From positions 1 to 39,925 of the forward strand of contig JAEPMD010000009.1 of the NCBI GenBank assembly GCA_017644105.1: a stretch of DNA of 39,925 bases, in the 5' to 3' direction. The DNA comes from Rhizobiaceae bacterium. Its GTDB lineage: Bacteria > Pseudomonadota > Alphaproteobacteria > Rhizobiales > Rhizobiaceae. Both the position numbers and the translations under genes were made by a program. Positions within the stretch are counted from its first letter, which is position 1; each line of letters begins with the position of its first letter. Of this stretch, positions 19,334 through 29,757 are shown in pieces. The notes below the pieces were generated by a model. That model ran no database searches. It saw nothing but the letters and a program-made list of their open reading frames with translations, and was not told where the DNA came from.

Positions 19334-19948
19334 CTATAAACCCTGGCCTGGCTTCACTTTAACAACTTCAACAGCTGTCTCAGGGCGACGTGCGACCTGA
19401 CGCGAAATATCCTGGCGTTTAACATGAGGCTTGTGATTTAGCGTCAGCACAATTGCGCCAATCATCGCCACAAGCAAAATCAATCCAGCAATTTGGAAGA
19501 ACGCGACATAATCGTTATATAAAATATCACCGAGAGCTGCGGTATTCGTCCGCTCTGCAATGTCTGGAATTGGGCTCGCGCCACTCCCGGCTGCGTTGCT
19601 CTCAAACAGGTTTCCACCCAGAACCACAACCAATTCAGCAGCTAAAATAAGTCCGACCAGTGCACCAACGGGCGCATATTCTAAAGCACCGCTCTTAAGC
19701 TCAGCAAAGTCGATATCGAGCATCATCACCACGAAGAGGAACAAAACCGCTACCGCGCCCACATATACGACCAATAAGATCATCGCCAAGAATTCGGCAC
19801 CTGTTAGCAAGAACAACCCAGCAGCATTGAAGAATGTTAAGATCAAAAACAAAACAGAATGCACTGGATTACGCGCGGCAATCACCATGAATGCCGATGC
19901 AATCGCAACAAATGCGAAAATATAGAAGAACAGAGCCTGAAGACCCAT
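19334..19948 (-). CDS. nuoJ: NADH-quinone oxidoreductase subunit J
   Basis: A 204-aa subunit with five membrane helices. ATG 19948 is chosen: AAAGGT lies upstream and the protein then begins MGLQALFFYIFAFVAI like other NuoJ; an open frame reaches 20014 but adds 22 hydrophilic residues not expected. The third-helix pattern EFLAMILLVVYVGAVAVLFLFVVMM is diagnostic and includes the pi-bulge helix involved in gating. The C-terminal tail is charged (KRQDISRQVARRPETAVEVV). A 115-bp gap separates it from nuoI, the largest within the nuo genes. Confidence 0.95.
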   Translation of the reverse strand: MGLQALFFYIFAFVAIASAFMVIAARNPVHSVLFLILTFFNAAGLFLLTGAEFLAMILLVVYVGAVAVLFLFVVMMLDIDFAELKSGALEYAPVGALVGLILAAELVVVLGGNLFESNAAGSGASPIPDIAERTNTAALGDILYNDYVAFFQIAGLILLVAMIGAIVLTLNHKPHVKRQDISRQVARRPETAVEVVKVKPGQGL

Positions 19949-20063
19949 AATCACTACCTTTTCAGTTGGGCTTAGCTTCCCCTCGCCCGCAGCCAAGATA
20001 GACATCTCGACCAATATTATAATTTGCAGCCATCAAGAATGACGACCAATTTACCCCATTAAC

Positions 20064-20552
20064 TCAACGATACGGCGCGTCCATAGCAATGTTACGAGCA
20101 ATTTCACGCTCCCAACGATCACCATTGGCCAAAAGTTTTTCCTTATCGTAATAAAGTTCTTCGCGTGTTTCGGACGCAAATTCAAAATTCGGACCTTCAA
20201 CAATTGCATCCACTGGGCAGGCTTCCTGACAGAAGCCGCAATAGATGCATTTCACCATATCAATGTCATAACGAACTGTTCGGCGTGTGCCATCATTGCG
20301 ACGAGGACCCGCCTCAATCGTAATAGCTTGTGCCGGGCAAATCGCTTCACACAATTTACAAGCAATGCAGCGCTCTTCGCCATTTGGATAGCGGCGCAAT
20401 GCATGTTCACCACGAAAACGCGGTGAAATTGGCCCTTTTTCAAATGGGTAATTCACTGTTGATTTTGGTGCGAAGAAATATTTCATCGACAAAAAGAATG
20501 CGCCAACAAATTCCTTCAAGAATAATGATTTAGCTGCCTGTCCGATACCCAT
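20064..20552 (-). CDS. nuoI: NADH-quinone oxidoreductase subunit I
   Basis: A 162-aa ferredoxin-like subunit holding clusters N6a and N6b. Two [4Fe-4S] motifs are clear: [16 protein letters not shown] and [16 protein letters not shown]. An N-terminal amphipathic helix ([19 protein letters not shown]) docks it to the membrane arm. ATG 20552 is chosen because it lies 1 nt after the nuoH stop and gives the standard N-terminus; the frame stays open upstream into nuoH to 20609. Electrons pass from NuoG through NuoI to NuoB. Confidence 0.97.
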   Translation of the reverse strand: MGIGQAAKSLFLKEFVGAFFLSMKYFFAPKSTVNYPFEKGPISPRFRGEHALRRYPNGEERCIACKLCEAICPAQAITIEAGPRRNDGTRRTVRYDIDMVKCIYCGFCQEACPVDAIVEGPNFEFASETREELYYDKEKLLANGDRWEREIARNIAMDAPYR

Positions 20553-20553
20553 T

Positions 20554-21600
20554 TTAAGCACTCCAACCTGTGAATTGCAGCACGAATGCAACAATAACGA
20601 CCATTGCAAGTGAGATCGGTAGGAAGACCTTCCAACCCAAGCGCATCAATTGGTCATAACGGTAGCGAGGGACAAATGCCTTGACCATCGCGAACATGAA
20701 GAAGACCATGCAAGTTTTCAAAACAAACCAAATAATGCCCGGCACCCAATTCAAGAACCACACATCCACAGGCGGCAACCAACCACCCAAGAACAGGATT
20801 GTTGTGAGCGAGCATAAAAGCATGATCGCAAGATATTCACCCAACATAAACATCATGAATGGCATGGATGAATATTCAACCATATAACCGGCCACCAATT
20901 CGGATTCAGCTTCTGGCAAATCAAATGGCGGACGGTTTGTTTCAGCTAGTGCTGAGATGAAGAAGATGATGAACATTGGGAATAGCGCGAGCCAATGCCA
21001 ATCAAGGAATGAATTTGGCAGACCCAAACGCGTGCCCAAGCCATCCTGCTGTGACAAAACAATCTCAGATAGGTTCAGTGAACCCACGCAAAGCAGAACA
21101 GTTACGATCACAAAGCCAATGGAGACTTCATAGGAGACCATCTGCGCCGCTGAACGCAACGCGCCCAAGAAAGGATATTTAGAGTTGGAGGCCCAACCCG
21201 CCATGATCACGCCATAGACTTCCAAAGATGAGATCGCGAAGACATACAGGATACCAACATTGATATTTGCAACCATCCAGCCATCATTAAGGGGAATAAC
21301 CGCCCATGTCGCCATAGCCAAAGTCACAGTCACCAAAGGCGCGAGCAAAAACACGGCTTTGTTTGAACCTGCTGGAATGATCGGCTCTTTAAATGCGAGT
21401 TTCAATAAGTCTGCAAAAGACTGAAACAAACCCCAAGGACCCACAACATTTGGTCCACGCCGCATTTGAACTGCCGCCCAAATTTTACGGTCAGCATAAA
21501 GAATATAGGCTATGAACACCAAGAGGCAGACCATTAATAGCAATGATTGCCCAATCATGATGGCCGCTGGCCAGACATATGTTTCTACAAATGCATCCAT
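20554..21600 (-). CDS. nuoH: NADH-quinone oxidoreductase subunit H
   Basis: A 348-aa membrane subunit that forms much of the quinone pocket. ATG 21600 is chosen from AGGTGA upstream; the frame runs on to 21657 inside nuoG. Family blocks: [39 protein letters not shown], and [23 protein letters not shown] (acidic loop near the quinone tunnel). [14 protein letters not shown] and the C-terminal [17 protein letters not shown] complete the protein. The gap to nuoG is 11 nt. Confidence 0.97.
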   Translation of the reverse strand: MDAFVETYVWPAAIMIGQSLLLMVCLLVFIAYILYADRKIWAAVQMRRGPNVVGPWGLFQSFADLLKLAFKEPIIPAGSNKAVFLLAPLVTVTLAMATWAVIPLNDGWMVANINVGILYVFAISSLEVYGVIMAGWASNSKYPFLGALRSAAQMVSYEVSIGFVIVTVLLCVGSLNLSEIVLSQQDGLGTRLGLPNSFLDWHWLALFPMFIIFFISALAETNRPPFDLPEAESELVAGYMVEYSSMPFMMFMLGEYLAIMLLCSLTTILFLGGWLPPVDVWFLNWVPGIIWFVLKTCMVFFMFAMVKAFVPRYRYDQLMRLGWKVFLPISLAMVVIVAFVLQFTGWSA

Positions 21601-21611
21601 GTCTCGTTCAC

Positions 21612-23693
21612 CTATTCCGCTGCCGCTTTCGCCTGCCCTTTGGCCAATGCTGAACATTCAGCCATGACCGCGGAAGCGCGAGCAATCGGGTTTGTCAAAT
21701 AAAAGTCCTGAACCGAAGAAGCAAATGCCGCCTTGTTCATTTTCCCAGATTTTTTTGCCAATTTCGCAATATCTGCTGCATCTGCAGCAATTGTCACATC
21801 GATATCAGCAAAGAGTGGGAATTGTTCGTAAAGATCAGCGCGCAAAGCCGCAAGTGAATCAAACGGCAATGTTTGACCAAGCACATCAGAGAGCGCACGT
21901 AAAATGGCCCAATCTTCTTTCGCTTCACCCGGCGCAAATCCAGCACGGTTTGAAATCTGCACGCGACCTTCTGTGTTCACATATGTGCCAGATTTCTCAG
22001 CATATGTCGCCGCAGGCAAGATCACATCAGCATGATGGGCACCATTGTCACCGTGTGAGCCGATATAAATTGTAAAGCCAGCTGTTTTCTTCGTGAAATC
22101 AAGTTCATCTGCGCCAAGTAGGAAGAGGACATCAGTATCCGTTAGCATTTTCGCGGCTGACATTCCGCCTTCTTGCGGCACAAATCCAACATCAAGTCCA
22201 CCAACCCGTGCTGCAGCATCATGAAGAACGGCAAATCCATTCCAGTCTTTTGTTACAGCTTTGATTGTGTCAGCAACTTTTGCTGCTGTAGCTAAAACAC
22301 CCTGCCCATCCGAACGTGCCAACGCGCCTTGACCAACAATGATCATTGGACGTTTTGCTCGCTTAAGCTTGGCAGCAAATTTTGATTTGCCATCCAACAC
22401 TTCTTTTAAGCTGTCTGGACCTGCGCCAAGATATTCATAATCATAACGAAGATCTGTATCATCACCAATCACGCCAATCGGCATTGAATTCGCACGCCAG
22501 GCTTTGCGAATACGAGCGTTGAGAACTGAAGCTTCAAAGCGTGGGTTAGAACCAATGATCAAAACAGCATCCGCATCTTCAATCCCGTCAATTGTCGGAT
22601 TAAAGATATAAGATGCGCGACCAAGATTTGGATCCAGTTGTGCACCATCCTGACGGCAGTCAATATTGGCTGAACCAAGTGACGTCATCAGCGTTTTGAG
22701 CGCATACATTTCTTCAACGGTCGCTAAATCGCCGGCAATCGCGCCAATCTTGTCGCCACTTGTTTTTCCAATCGCATCTTTAATCGCCGCAAAGGCTTCT
22801 GGCCAGCTTACTGTTGTGAGGCGACCATCCTTCTTTACAAATGGGCGATCAAGACGTTGCGTTTTCAAGCCATCCCAGATGAAACGTGTCTTATCCGAAA
22901 TCCACTCTTCATTTACCTCTTCATTGATCCGCGGCATGATGCGCATAACTTCGCGGCCACGGGTATCAATGCGGATCGCAGAACCACAGGCATCCATCAC
23001 ATCGATGGACTCTGTTTTATTTAGCTCCCAAGGACGGGCTTGGAATGCGTAGGGACGTGATGTCAAAGCGCCAACTGGGCACAAATCAATCACATTGCCC
23101 TGCATTTCAGACGTCATAGCCTGCTCAAGATATGTTGTGATCTCAGCATCTTCACCACGACCAATCAAACCAAGCTCGGAAATACCAGCAACTTCTGTCG
23201 TAAAGCGAACACAACGTGTGCAGTGGATGCAGCGGTTCATGATCGTTTTAACAAGCGGTCCTATATATTTGTCTTCAACAGAGCGTTTGCTCTCCTGGAA
23301 ACGCGACTGATCCATACCAAAAGCCATGGCTTGGTCTTGAAGATCGCACTCACCGCCTTGGTCACAAATCGGACAATCAAGTGGGTGGTTGATCAACAAA
23401 AATTCCATCACGCCTTCGCGTGCTTTCTTGACCATTGGTGTATTGGTGTAAACTTCCGGCGGCTGACCTTCCGGACCGGGGCGCAAATCGCGAACACCCA
23501 TGGCGCAAGACGCTGCTGGTTTAGGCGGACCGCCCTTCACTTCAACAAGACACATCCGGCAATTGCCGGCGATGGAAAGACGCTCGTGAAAACAAAAGCG
23601 CGGTACTTCAGCACCAGCTTCTTCACAAGCCTGCAATAGCGTGTAGTGATCGGGAACTTCGATCTCGTTTCCATCTACTTTGATAACTGCCAT
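21612..23693 (-). CDS. nuoG: NADH-quinone oxidoreductase subunit G
   Basis: A 693-aa iron-sulfur subunit of the complex I NADH module. The N-terminal [2Fe-2S] ligands lie in [15 protein letters not shown] with a further Cys in KPAASC. The His-Cys3 [4Fe-4S] site is in [17 protein letters not shown], and another [4Fe-4S] site is in [17 protein letters not shown] molybdopterin-oxidoreductase-like domain follows, which holds no molybdenum in complex I. Length matches the mitochondrial/alphaproteobacterial 75-kDa type. Upstream lies the extra gene at 23740-24165. Confidence 0.97.
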   Translation of the reverse strand: MAVIKVDGNEIEVPDHYTLLQACEEAGAEVPRFCFHERLSIAGNCRMCLVEVKGGPPKPAASCAMGVRDLRPGPEGQPPEVYTNTPMVKKAREGVMEFLLINHPLDCPICDQGGECDLQDQAMAFGMDQSRFQESKRSVEDKYIGPLVKTIMNRCIHCTRCVRFTTEVAGISELGLIGRGEDAEITTYLEQAMTSEMQGNVIDLCPVGALTSRPYAFQARPWELNKTESIDVMDACGSAIRIDTRGREVMRIMPRINEEVNEEWISDKTRFIWDGLKTQRLDRPFVKKDGRLTTVSWPEAFAAIKDAIGKTSGDKIGAIAGDLATVEEMYALKTLMTSLGSANIDCRQDGAQLDPNLGRASYIFNPTIDGIEDADAVLIIGSNPRFEASVLNARIRKAWRANSMPIGVIGDDTDLRYDYEYLGAGPDSLKEVLDGKSKFAAKLKRAKRPMIIVGQGALARSDGQGVLATAAKVADTIKAVTKDWNGFAVLHDAAARVGGLDVGFVPQEGGMSAAKMLTDTDVLFLLGADELDFTKKTAGFTIYIGSHGDNGAHHADVILPAATYAEKSGTYVNTEGRVQISNRAGFAPGEAKEDWAILRALSDVLGQTLPFDSLAALRADLYEQFPLFADIDVTIAADAADIAKLAKKSGKMNKAAFASSVQDFYLTNPIARASAVMAECSALAKGQAKAAAE

Positions 23694-23739
23694 GGTCAGT
23701 TGCCTACTTCTATTTCAACTTTCAGTCTTGCGACTGATA

Positions 23740-24165
23740 TTACTTTTGAGCTTCCATCAGCGCTTTTGCCTGCCCGGCCCAATCATCACGTTCAATGCGA
23801 CCAGGAAAACCGAGACTTTCGCCAATTTTTGCCATTTCTTTTGCCGACATATCTACAATTTGCCCATATGTCGAAATGCCTTGCTTATTCAAAATTTGTT
23901 CAAGCTTTGGACCAACGCCGGTGATCTTTTTAAGATCATCAGCTTGATCGGAAACCGATACTTTTGGTGCAGCTGTTGCCGCTGGCGCGCTTTCAGCCTT
24001 TGCAGGCTCATCGCTTGTTTCTTGTGTCGCCGCCATCATGCCCCGCACGGCACCCAACCACATTTCAGTCATCACCGATGTCGTTTGCAAACCAATCACT
24101 GACATGGCGAGAAACGGGTTTTCGGCTTTGTAAGGATTGTAATTTGAATTCGACGATTTGGTCAT
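23740..24165 (-). CDS. Complex I operon accessory protein with helix-hairpin-helix-like (H3TH) module
   Basis: A 141-aa protein between nuoF and nuoG. ATG 24165 begins 4 nt after the nuoF stop; the open frame extends into nuoF to 24324, but that part is a shadow. The N-terminal half (NPFLAMSVIGLQTTSVMTEMWLGAVRGMM) resembles a phasin-like helix. A polar Ala/Pro/Glu linker follows. Residues about 75-138 form a module with ITGVGPKLEQILNKQGIS and GRIERDDWAGQAKAL. The module belongs to the family annotated as a predicted flap-endonuclease-like H3TH domain (COG3743), and is very like the C-terminus of NuoE in this operon. It is known in Rhizobiales at this spot without a proven role. Confidence 0.8.
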   Translation of the reverse strand: MTKSSNSNYNPYKAENPFLAMSVIGLQTTSVMTEMWLGAVRGMMAATQETSDEPAKAESAPAATAAPKVSVSDQADDLKKITGVGPKLEQILNKQGISTYGQIVDMSAKEMAKIGESLGFPGRIERDDWAGQAKALMEAQK

Positions 24166-24169
24166 TGGA

Positions 24170-25477
24170 CTACTCTGCGGCCTCCATTCGAGTGTTGGTC
24201 GAGTTGTCTGCATTGCGTGTATAGGCATCAATGCGAGCTTCAATTTCCGGACGGAAGTGACGGATAAGCCCCTGAATTGGCCACGCTGCAGCATCACCAA
24301 GTGCGCAGATCGTATGACCTTCAATTTGCTTCGTCACATCAAACAACATATCAATTTCACGCTTTTGCGCGTTTCCTTGCACCATGCGCTCCATCACACG
24401 CCACATCCAGCCCGTGCCCTCACGACATGGGGTGCACTGGCCGCAGCTTTCGTGCTTATAAAACGCTGATAAACGTGCAATCGCTTTGATGATATCGGTG
24501 GAGCGATCCATCACAATTACCGCTGCCGTGCCTAAACCTGATTGCAATTCACGAAGGCTATCAAAATCCATCGGACAATCAATAATCTGCTCAGCTGGCA
24601 CACATGGCACGGATGAACCGCCAGGGATCACTGCCAAAAGATTGTCCCAACCACCACGAATACCGCCGCAGTGCTTATCAATCATGTCGCGGAACGGGAT
24701 CGACATTTCTTCTTCAAATGTCGCAGGCTTGTTCACATGGCCTGACACACAGAACAACTTGGTGCCTGTATTGTTTGGACGACCAAAGCCTGCAAACCAA
24801 CCTGCGCCGCGGCGCAAAATTGTTGGTGTCACGGCAACAGATTCCACATTGTTCACTGTTGTTGGGCATCCATAAAGACCCATATTCGCTGGGAATGGCG
24901 GTTTTAAACGCGGCTGACCCTTTTTGCCTTCTAGGCTTTCAAGAAGCGCAGTTTCTTCACCACAAATATAAGCCCCTGCCCCATGATGAACGTAAACATC
25001 CATATCATAGCCAAGTTTGCTATTTTTACCCAAAAGACCAGCGTCATAACATTCGTCAATTGCCGCCTGAAGTGCTTCACGTTCACGCATATATTCACCG
25101 CGAACATAAATATATGTCGCATGCGCACCCATGGCGAAACCAGCAATCACACAACCCTCGATCAGCGTATGCGGATCATGGCGCATAATATCACGGTCTT
25201 TACACGTACCAGGCTCAGACTCATCAGCATTGATCACCAAATAATGCGGGCGACCATCACTTTCCTTCGGCATAAAGGACCATTTAAGACCAGTTGGGAA
25301 ACCCGCACCGCCACGGCCTCTTAGACCAGAGGCTTTAACTTCATTGATGATCCAGTCGCGACCCTTATCAAGAAGCTTCTTCGTGCCATCCCAATGGCCA
25401 CGTGACATCGCACCCTTGAGTGATTTGTCGTGCAAACCATAGATATTGGTAAAGATACGGTCTTTATCTTGTAGCAT
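24170..25477 (-). CDS. nuoF: NADH-quinone oxidoreductase subunit F
   Basis: A 435-aa flavoprotein subunit that binds NADH and FMN and holds cluster N3. The nucleotide site is [20 protein letters not shown], with [26 protein letters not shown] next. [15 protein letters not shown] is the conserved FMN/NADH segment. The [4Fe-4S] ligands are in [12 protein letters not shown] with a distal Cys in [16 protein letters not shown] 25477 lies 20 bp after the nuoE stop. The protein is full length. Confidence 0.98.
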   Translation of the reverse strand: MLQDKDRIFTNIYGLHDKSLKGAMSRGHWDGTKKLLDKGRDWIINEVKASGLRGRGGAGFPTGLKWSFMPKESDGRPHYLVINADESEPGTCKDRDIMRHDPHTLIEGCVIAGFAMGAHATYIYVRGEYMREREALQAAIDECYDAGLLGKNSKLGYDMDVYVHHGAGAYICGEETALLESLEGKKGQPRLKPPFPANMGLYGCPTTVNNVESVAVTPTILRRGAGWFAGFGRPNNTGTKLFCVSGHVNKPATFEEEMSIPFRDMIDKHCGGIRGGWDNLLAVIPGGSSVPCVPAEQIIDCPMDFDSLRELQSGLGTAAVIVMDRSTDIIKAIARLSAFYKHESCGQCTPCREGTGWMWRVMERMVQGNAQKREIDMLFDVTKQIEGHTICALGDAAAWPIQGLIRHFRPEIEARIDAYTRNADNSTNTRMEAAE

Positions 25478-25497
25478 GTTCTAACCTCTATCTCGCC

Positions 25498-26586
25498 CTA
25501 ACGCGGTTTCTTGCCGAACACTTTAATGTATTCAGCTTCTCCGCCCTTAGCGAGCGCTTTAGCTTGCTTTACCCAATCATCACGATCGATCCGACCTTTA
25601 AATTTAAGGTAACCATCGACCCATTCACGTTCGGCCTTCTTCCATTTGGAAACTTGCTCGAATTTGTAAATCCCCAAACCGTTCAAGACACCTTCAAGTT
25701 TTGGACCAACACCTGAAATGAGCTTCAAATCATCTGGTTTCGCTGGCTTCTTGATTTTTGGTGGACGGTTTTTATCCGCTGGAGACACAGCTGCGACGCT
25801 TGCCTTTTTCGGTGCTGCCGTTTTTGCAGCAGCTTTCGGCGCAGCCTTAGGTGCTGCAGCCTTCGCAGGTGCTTTTGCGGCTGTCGCCTTTGGCGCAGCT
25901 TTCTTGGCAGGAGCGGCCTTTTTGGCGGTGGTTTTCTTGGCCGCAGTTTTCGATGCCGATACGCGTTTTTTCGTCGGTGCCTCTGTCAAAGTGGTAGGAC
26001 CACCTTCAGCCGCAGAGAAAATACGATCAATCTGCGGACCGGGTGTAATCTCTTCACCCTTACCCGATTCAAAACGCTCAAGAATGTAAGAAAAACGTTC
26101 TGGTGTTAAATCTTCATACGCATCTTTGAAAATCATTACCATTGGTGCGTTCACGCATGCGCCCTGACACTCAACTTCTTCCCAAGACATTGTGCCGGCT
26201 TCATTCAGCTCAAATGGCTCAGGATTAATGCGTTTCTTACACATTGAAATCAGCTCTTCCGAACCGCGCAACATGCATGGTGTTGTGCCGCAAACTTGAA
26301 TATGCGCACGCTTGCCAACCGGTTTTAGCTGGAATTGTGTATAGAAAGTCGCAACTTCCAAAGCACGGATATATGGCATACCCAACATATCAGCGACATG
26401 TTCAATCGCAGACTTTGTCACCCAACCATCTTGCTCCTGCGCAAGCATCAGCAATGGAATGACAGCAGACTGTTCACGACCCTTGGGGTATTTCTTTACC
26501 CATTTTTTTGCTTCCGCTGTGAATGAGCGGTTGAACTGGAAACTCTCCGGTTGGAGATGATCATCAGCTAAGCGGCGTACAGACAT
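25498..26586 (-). CDS. nuoE: NADH-quinone oxidoreductase subunit E with C-terminal Lys/Ala-rich linker and H3TH module
   Basis: A 362-aa form of the 24-kDa subunit, about twice the usual length of about 160-200. Residues 1 to about 190 are the thioredoxin-like domain with [2Fe-2S] ligands in VCGTTPCMLRGS and ECQGACVNAPM (cluster N1a). Residues about 205-278 are a repetitive Lys/Ala/Pro linker (KKTTAKKAAPAKKAAPKA and similar). Residues about 280-345 form a module with LISGVGPKLEGVLNGLGIY and GRIDRDDWVKQAKALA, alike to that of the gene between nuoF and nuoG. The extension is usual in Rhizobiales; its role is unknown. ATG 26586 is the start. A 50-bp gap separates it from nuoD. Confidence 0.95.
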   Translation of the reverse strand: MSVRRLADDHLQPESFQFNRSFTAEAKKWVKKYPKGREQSAVIPLLMLAQEQDGWVTKSAIEHVADMLGMPYIRALEVATFYTQFQLKPVGKRAHIQVCGTTPCMLRGSEELISMCKKRINPEPFELNEAGTMSWEEVECQGACVNAPMVMIFKDAYEDLTPERFSYILERFESGKGEEITPGPQIDRIFSAAEGGPTTLTEAPTKKRVSASKTAAKKTTAKKAAPAKKAAPKATAAKAPAKAAAPKAAPKAAAKTAAPKKASVAAVSPADKNRPPKIKKPAKPDDLKLISGVGPKLEGVLNGLGIYKFEQVSKWKKAEREWVDGYLKFKGRIDRDDWVKQAKALAKGGEAEYIKVFGKKPR

Positions 26587-26636
26587 GATTTCCCCTTACG
26601 CGGCCAAAAAATAAAAACAATTGTTGAGGCGAATAT

Positions 26637-27827
26637 TCATCGATCCACCTCACCAAACACGATATCAAGCGAACCCAGAACCGCCGACACATCGGCCAAC
26701 TGGTGATTACGGCACACAAAATCCATCGCCTGCAAATGCGCATAACCTGGCGCACGAAGCTTGCAGCGATAAGGCTTATTGGAACCGTCAGACACAAGAT
26801 AAACACCAAACTCACCCTTTGGCGCTTCCACAGCGGCGTAAACTTCACCTTCAGGAACGTGATATCCTTCTGTGTAGAGCTTAAAGTGATGAATAAGCGC
26901 TTCCATTGAGCGTTTCATCTCACCGCGTTTTGGCGGCACCATTTTACCGTCGAGTGACGATACCGGCCCAGTTTTATTGTCACCCAATAGCAAATCTACG
27001 CATTGGCGCATGATCTTTGCAGATTCACGCATTTCCAGCATGCGAATAAGATAGCGATCATAATTGTCGCCATTTTTTCCGATCGGAATATCAAAATCGA
27101 GTTCTGAATAACACTCATATGGTTGCGCGCGACGCAAATCCCACGCAGCACCTGAACCACGCACCATAACGCCTGAGAAACCCCAAGCCCATGCATCGTC
27201 AAGCTTTACAAAACCAATATCAACATTACGCTGCTTAAAGATGCGGTTATCTGTCAACAGACCTTCAATGTCATCGCAAGTCTTTAAGAATGGATCGATA
27301 AACTTGCCGATATCTTCAACCAACTCATCCGGGATATCCTGATGAACACCGCCTGGACGGAAATAGGCTGAGTGCATGCGCGCGCCACAAGCACGCTCAT
27401 AAAATACCATCAGTTTTTCTCGTGCTTCAAAGCCCCAAAGCGGAGGCGTGAGCGCACCAACATCAAGCGCTTGCGTTGTGATGTTTAACAAGTGAGACAG
27501 AATTCGGCCAATCTCTGAGTAAAGAACGCGGATCAACTGACCACGTTTTGGCACTTCAACACCCATTAGCCGTTCAACAGCCAGAGCAAATGCATGCTCC
27601 TGATTCATCGGCGCCACATAATCAAGACGATCAAAATAAGGAACAGCTTGAAGATATGTTTTGGTTTCGATCAGTTTCTCTGTGCCACGATGCAAAAGAC
27701 CAATATGCGGATCAATACGCGTAACGATCTCACCATCGAGCTCCAACACCAAGCGCAACACGCCGTGCGCTGCAGGGTGCTGAGGACCAAAGTTAATATT
27801 AAAATTGCGGACGTTATGCTCAGTCAT
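26637..27827 (-). CDS. nuoD: NADH-quinone oxidoreductase subunit D
   Basis: A 396-aa 49-kDa-type subunit that forms the quinone-binding pocket with NuoB. ATG 27827 lies 1 nt after the nuoC stop and gives the standard start [22 protein letters not shown]; the open frame runs on to 27866. Other marks: [38 protein letters not shown] (pocket Tyr region), [10 protein letters not shown], and the C-terminal [14 protein letters not shown] and [12 protein letters not shown]. It is separate from nuoC, unlike the nuoCD fusion of enterobacteria. Confidence 0.98.
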   Translation of the reverse strand: MTEHNVRNFNINFGPQHPAAHGVLRLVLELDGEIVTRIDPHIGLLHRGTEKLIETKTYLQAVPYFDRLDYVAPMNQEHAFALAVERLMGVEVPKRGQLIRVLYSEIGRILSHLLNITTQALDVGALTPPLWGFEAREKLMVFYERACGARMHSAYFRPGGVHQDIPDELVEDIGKFIDPFLKTCDDIEGLLTDNRIFKQRNVDIGFVKLDDAWAWGFSGVMVRGSGAAWDLRRAQPYECYSELDFDIPIGKNGDNYDRYLIRMLEMRESAKIMRQCVDLLLGDNKTGPVSSLDGKMVPPKRGEMKRSMEALIHHFKLYTEGYHVPEGEVYAAVEAPKGEFGVYLVSDGSNKPYRCKLRAPGYAHLQAMDFVCRNHQLADVSAVLGSLDIVFGEVDR

Positions 27828-27828
27828 C

Positions 27829-28434
27829 TTAATGCCCTTCCGCTTTTTCATCGCCCGGCAGGACATAATCTGTCCCTTCCCATGGGCTTAAGAAATCAAA
27901 GTTACGGAATTCCTGTTTAAGTTCCACAGGCTCATAGACAACGCGTTTCACTTCGTCATCATAACGAACCTCAACATAACCAGTTGTTGGGAAATCTTTA
28001 CGCAACGGATAACCTTCAAAACCATAATCGGTGAGGATGCGGCGCAAATCAGGGTGACCTGAGAACAAGATGCCATACATGTCATAGGCTTCACGCTCAA
28101 ACCATTCAGCACCTGGGAATACAGATGTTGCAGACGGAATGGTTTCTCCATCAGCGACAGCGAGTTTGATGCGAACACGCGCATTTTGTTGCGGCGACAT
28201 GAGATGATAAACAACGTCAAAACGTTTCTCGCGAGACGGCCAATCAACACCACACAAATCGATGAAATTGACAAATTTACAGCGCGCATTTTCGCGCAAA
28301 AATGTCAGCAATTCGATAATTGCATCCGATGTCGTAACCAGCGTTAATTCACCATAAGCAATGTCAGCTGATAAAATAGCCGCACCTTGGCTCTCTTTAA
28401 TAAAACCAGCTAGTTCTTCGAGGTTTTCACTCAT
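27829..28434 (-). CDS. nuoC: NADH-quinone oxidoreductase subunit C
   Basis: A 201-aa 30-kDa-type subunit of the peripheral arm. The signature [20 protein letters not shown] (with a Lys at the second position here), [22 protein letters not shown] and the conserved [24 protein letters not shown] are present. The C-terminus reads [22 protein letters not shown] 28434 begins 8 nt after the nuoB stop, and nuoD follows after 1 nt. The protein has a structural role and holds no cofactor. Confidence 0.97.
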   Translation of the reverse strand: MSENLEELAGFIKESQGAAILSADIAYGELTLVTTSDAIIELLTFLRENARCKFVNFIDLCGVDWPSREKRFDVVYHLMSPQQNARVRIKLAVADGETIPSATSVFPGAEWFEREAYDMYGILFSGHPDLRRILTDYGFEGYPLRKDFPTTGYVEVRYDDEVKRVVYEPVELKQEFRNFDFLSPWEGTDYVLPGDEKAEGH

Positions 28435-28442
28435 TCTCGACC

Positions 28443-29018
28443 CTATCGCTCGATCGTACCAGTACGACGAATTTTCTTTTGCAGCATCAACACACCATAA
28501 AGCAGCGCTTCCGCAGTGGGAGGACAGCCAGGCACATAGATATCTACAGGAACAATGCGATCACACCCGCGAACCACAGAATAGGAATAGTGGTAATAAC
28601 CACCACCATTGGCGCATGAACCCATGGAAATCACATAGCGTGGTTCAGGCATTTGATCATAAACTTTACGCAAAGCAGGCGCCATTTTATTGGTCAAAGT
28701 ACCCGCAACGATCATCACATCAGATTGACGCGGCGAAGCCCGCGGCGCAAAACCGAAGCGCTCAACATCATAACGCGGCATGGATGTGTGCATCATTTCA
28801 ACTGCACAACACGCCAGACCAAATGTCATCCACATCAATGAACCAGTTCGCGCCCAAGTGATCAGATCTTCTGCAGATGTGACCAAAAAGCCTTTATCAG
28901 CTAGCTCATTATTCATTTCGCCAAAAAACGCGTCATCCGCGCCAATTGGTTTACCCGTATTTGGATCGATAATGCCTTTAGGCTGAGGGGCTACGAGGGT
29001 TGTGTCACCTACTCCCAT
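28443..29018 (-). CDS. nuoB: NADH-quinone oxidoreductase subunit B
   Basis: A 191-aa subunit holding the terminal cluster N2, which reduces quinone. Ligands are the tandem Cys in [10 protein letters not shown], a Cys in [17 protein letters not shown] and a Cys in [20 protein letters not shown] 29018 is preferred: AAAAAGGAG lies 7 nt upstream; the upstream ATG at 29039 would add seven residues. The start overlaps the nuoA end by 10 nt. The N-terminal 45 residues are longer than in E. coli, as in other alphaproteobacteria. Confidence 0.97.
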   Translation of the reverse strand: MGVGDTTLVAPQPKGIIDPNTGKPIGADDAFFGEMNNELADKGFLVTSAEDLITWARTGSLMWMTFGLACCAVEMMHTSMPRYDVERFGFAPRASPRQSDVMIVAGTLTNKMAPALRKVYDQMPEPRYVISMGSCANGGGYYHYSYSVVRGCDRIVPVDIYVPGCPPTAEALLYGVLMLQKKIRRTGTIER

Positions 29019-29374
29019 TCCAGCGCTCCTTTTTTCCACTCATATGCAAAGCCAATGGTTAGAACCGCCAAGAACACCATCATCGACCAAAACCCAAACC
29101 AGCCAAGATCACCAAATGATACGGCCCACGGGAAGAGGAACGCGACCTCAAGGTCAAAAATGATGAACAAAATGGCGACAAGATAAAATCGAATATCAAA
29201 TTTCATCCGTGCATCATCAAAGGCATTAAAGCCACACTCATATGCAGAGAGTTTTTCTGCATCAGGAGCTTTATAGGCAAGAGCGAAAGGAGCGATCAAA
29301 AGGGCCAATCCGATTACGAGTGACAGCCCCAAAAAGATCGCGATAGGCAAATAAGAACTAAGAAGTTCAGTCAT
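29009..29374 (-). CDS. nuoA: NADH-quinone oxidoreductase subunit A
   Basis: A 121-aa subunit with three membrane helices and first gene of the nuo operon. Family marks: [44 protein letters not shown], given here as a span of about residues 43-85. The Cys in YECGF lies on the loop that changes between active and deactive states in related enzymes. ATG 29374 has AGGATAAG upstream. The 382 bp in front hold the nqr terminator and probably the nuo promoter. Confidence 0.97.
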   Translation of the reverse strand: MTELLSSYLPIAIFLGLSLVIGLALLIAPFALAYKAPDAEKLSAYECGFNAFDDARMKFDIRFYLVAILFIIFDLEVAFLFPWAVSFGDLGWFGFWSMMVFLAVLTIGFAYEWKKGALEWE

Positions 29375-29681
29375 TATGTCTTATCCTGCTGGTCAACATA
29401 TTATGTTTATTGCACCCAGGCGTGCGAAAAACGGCGAGTCCCATTTATTACGCCATTGAGGATTGGTTACCGCAGCAATGCACAAGGTGCAAGACCAACC
29501 GAAAGGAAAATTGATATAACTCGCAATTTATTACGCGATTGTTAGAATTCCACTGGAACAACATGCCAAAAACTACAAAAACACCAAAAGATATTTTCGT
29601 TAATTGGAACAAAGGCGGTTTTTTCGATTTCAAAACAATCAGACGGATTCGCATCTAAAAAAAACCAATGGCACAAAGCAA
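29375..29681 (-). promoter_or_regulatory. Gap upstream of nuoA; probable nuo promoter region
   Basis: No credible gene is seen here. On the minus strand a candidate TTGCAC, 17 nt, TAACCA pair lies about 85-130 bp before nuoA (near 29460-29490). It is only a fair match. The long nuo-to-lol array starts to the left of this gap and the nqr operon ends to its right, so a nuo promoter is expected here. The exact position cannot be fixed by eye. Confidence 0.35.
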
Positions 29682-29722
29682 AGGGCCCTATTCAACCATT
29701 TAACTTGGTTCAATAAGGCCCT
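29682..29722 (-). terminator. Intrinsic terminator-like hairpin after nqrF
   Basis: AGGGCCCTATTCAACCA (29682-29698) pairs with TGGTTCAATAAGGCCCT (29706-29722) with two mismatches and a 7-nt loop. Read leftward, after nqrF, it is followed by TTTGCTTTG, a weak and broken T tract. It starts about 35 bp after the nqrF stop. It may be leaky and allow some read-through towards nuo. Confidence 0.7.
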
Positions 29723-29757
29723 GAATAAATTCTAATTTTATGGAAGGTGATTAAGCG

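Noticed and set aside
24166-24324. N-terminal extension of the gene between nuoF and nuoG
   Set aside because: It lies inside nuoF in another frame, and a good ATG at 24165 sits just after the nuoF stop.
25718-26089. A 123-codon + strand frame rich in Ala/Phe/Gly opposite nuoE
   Set aside because: It is the antisense shadow of the Lys/Ala-rich linker; its regularity comes from the repeat on the coding strand.
29448-29654. A 68-codon leftward open frame between nqrF and nuoA
   Set aside because: No ribosome site and no protein-like pattern; it lies in the expected promoter region.
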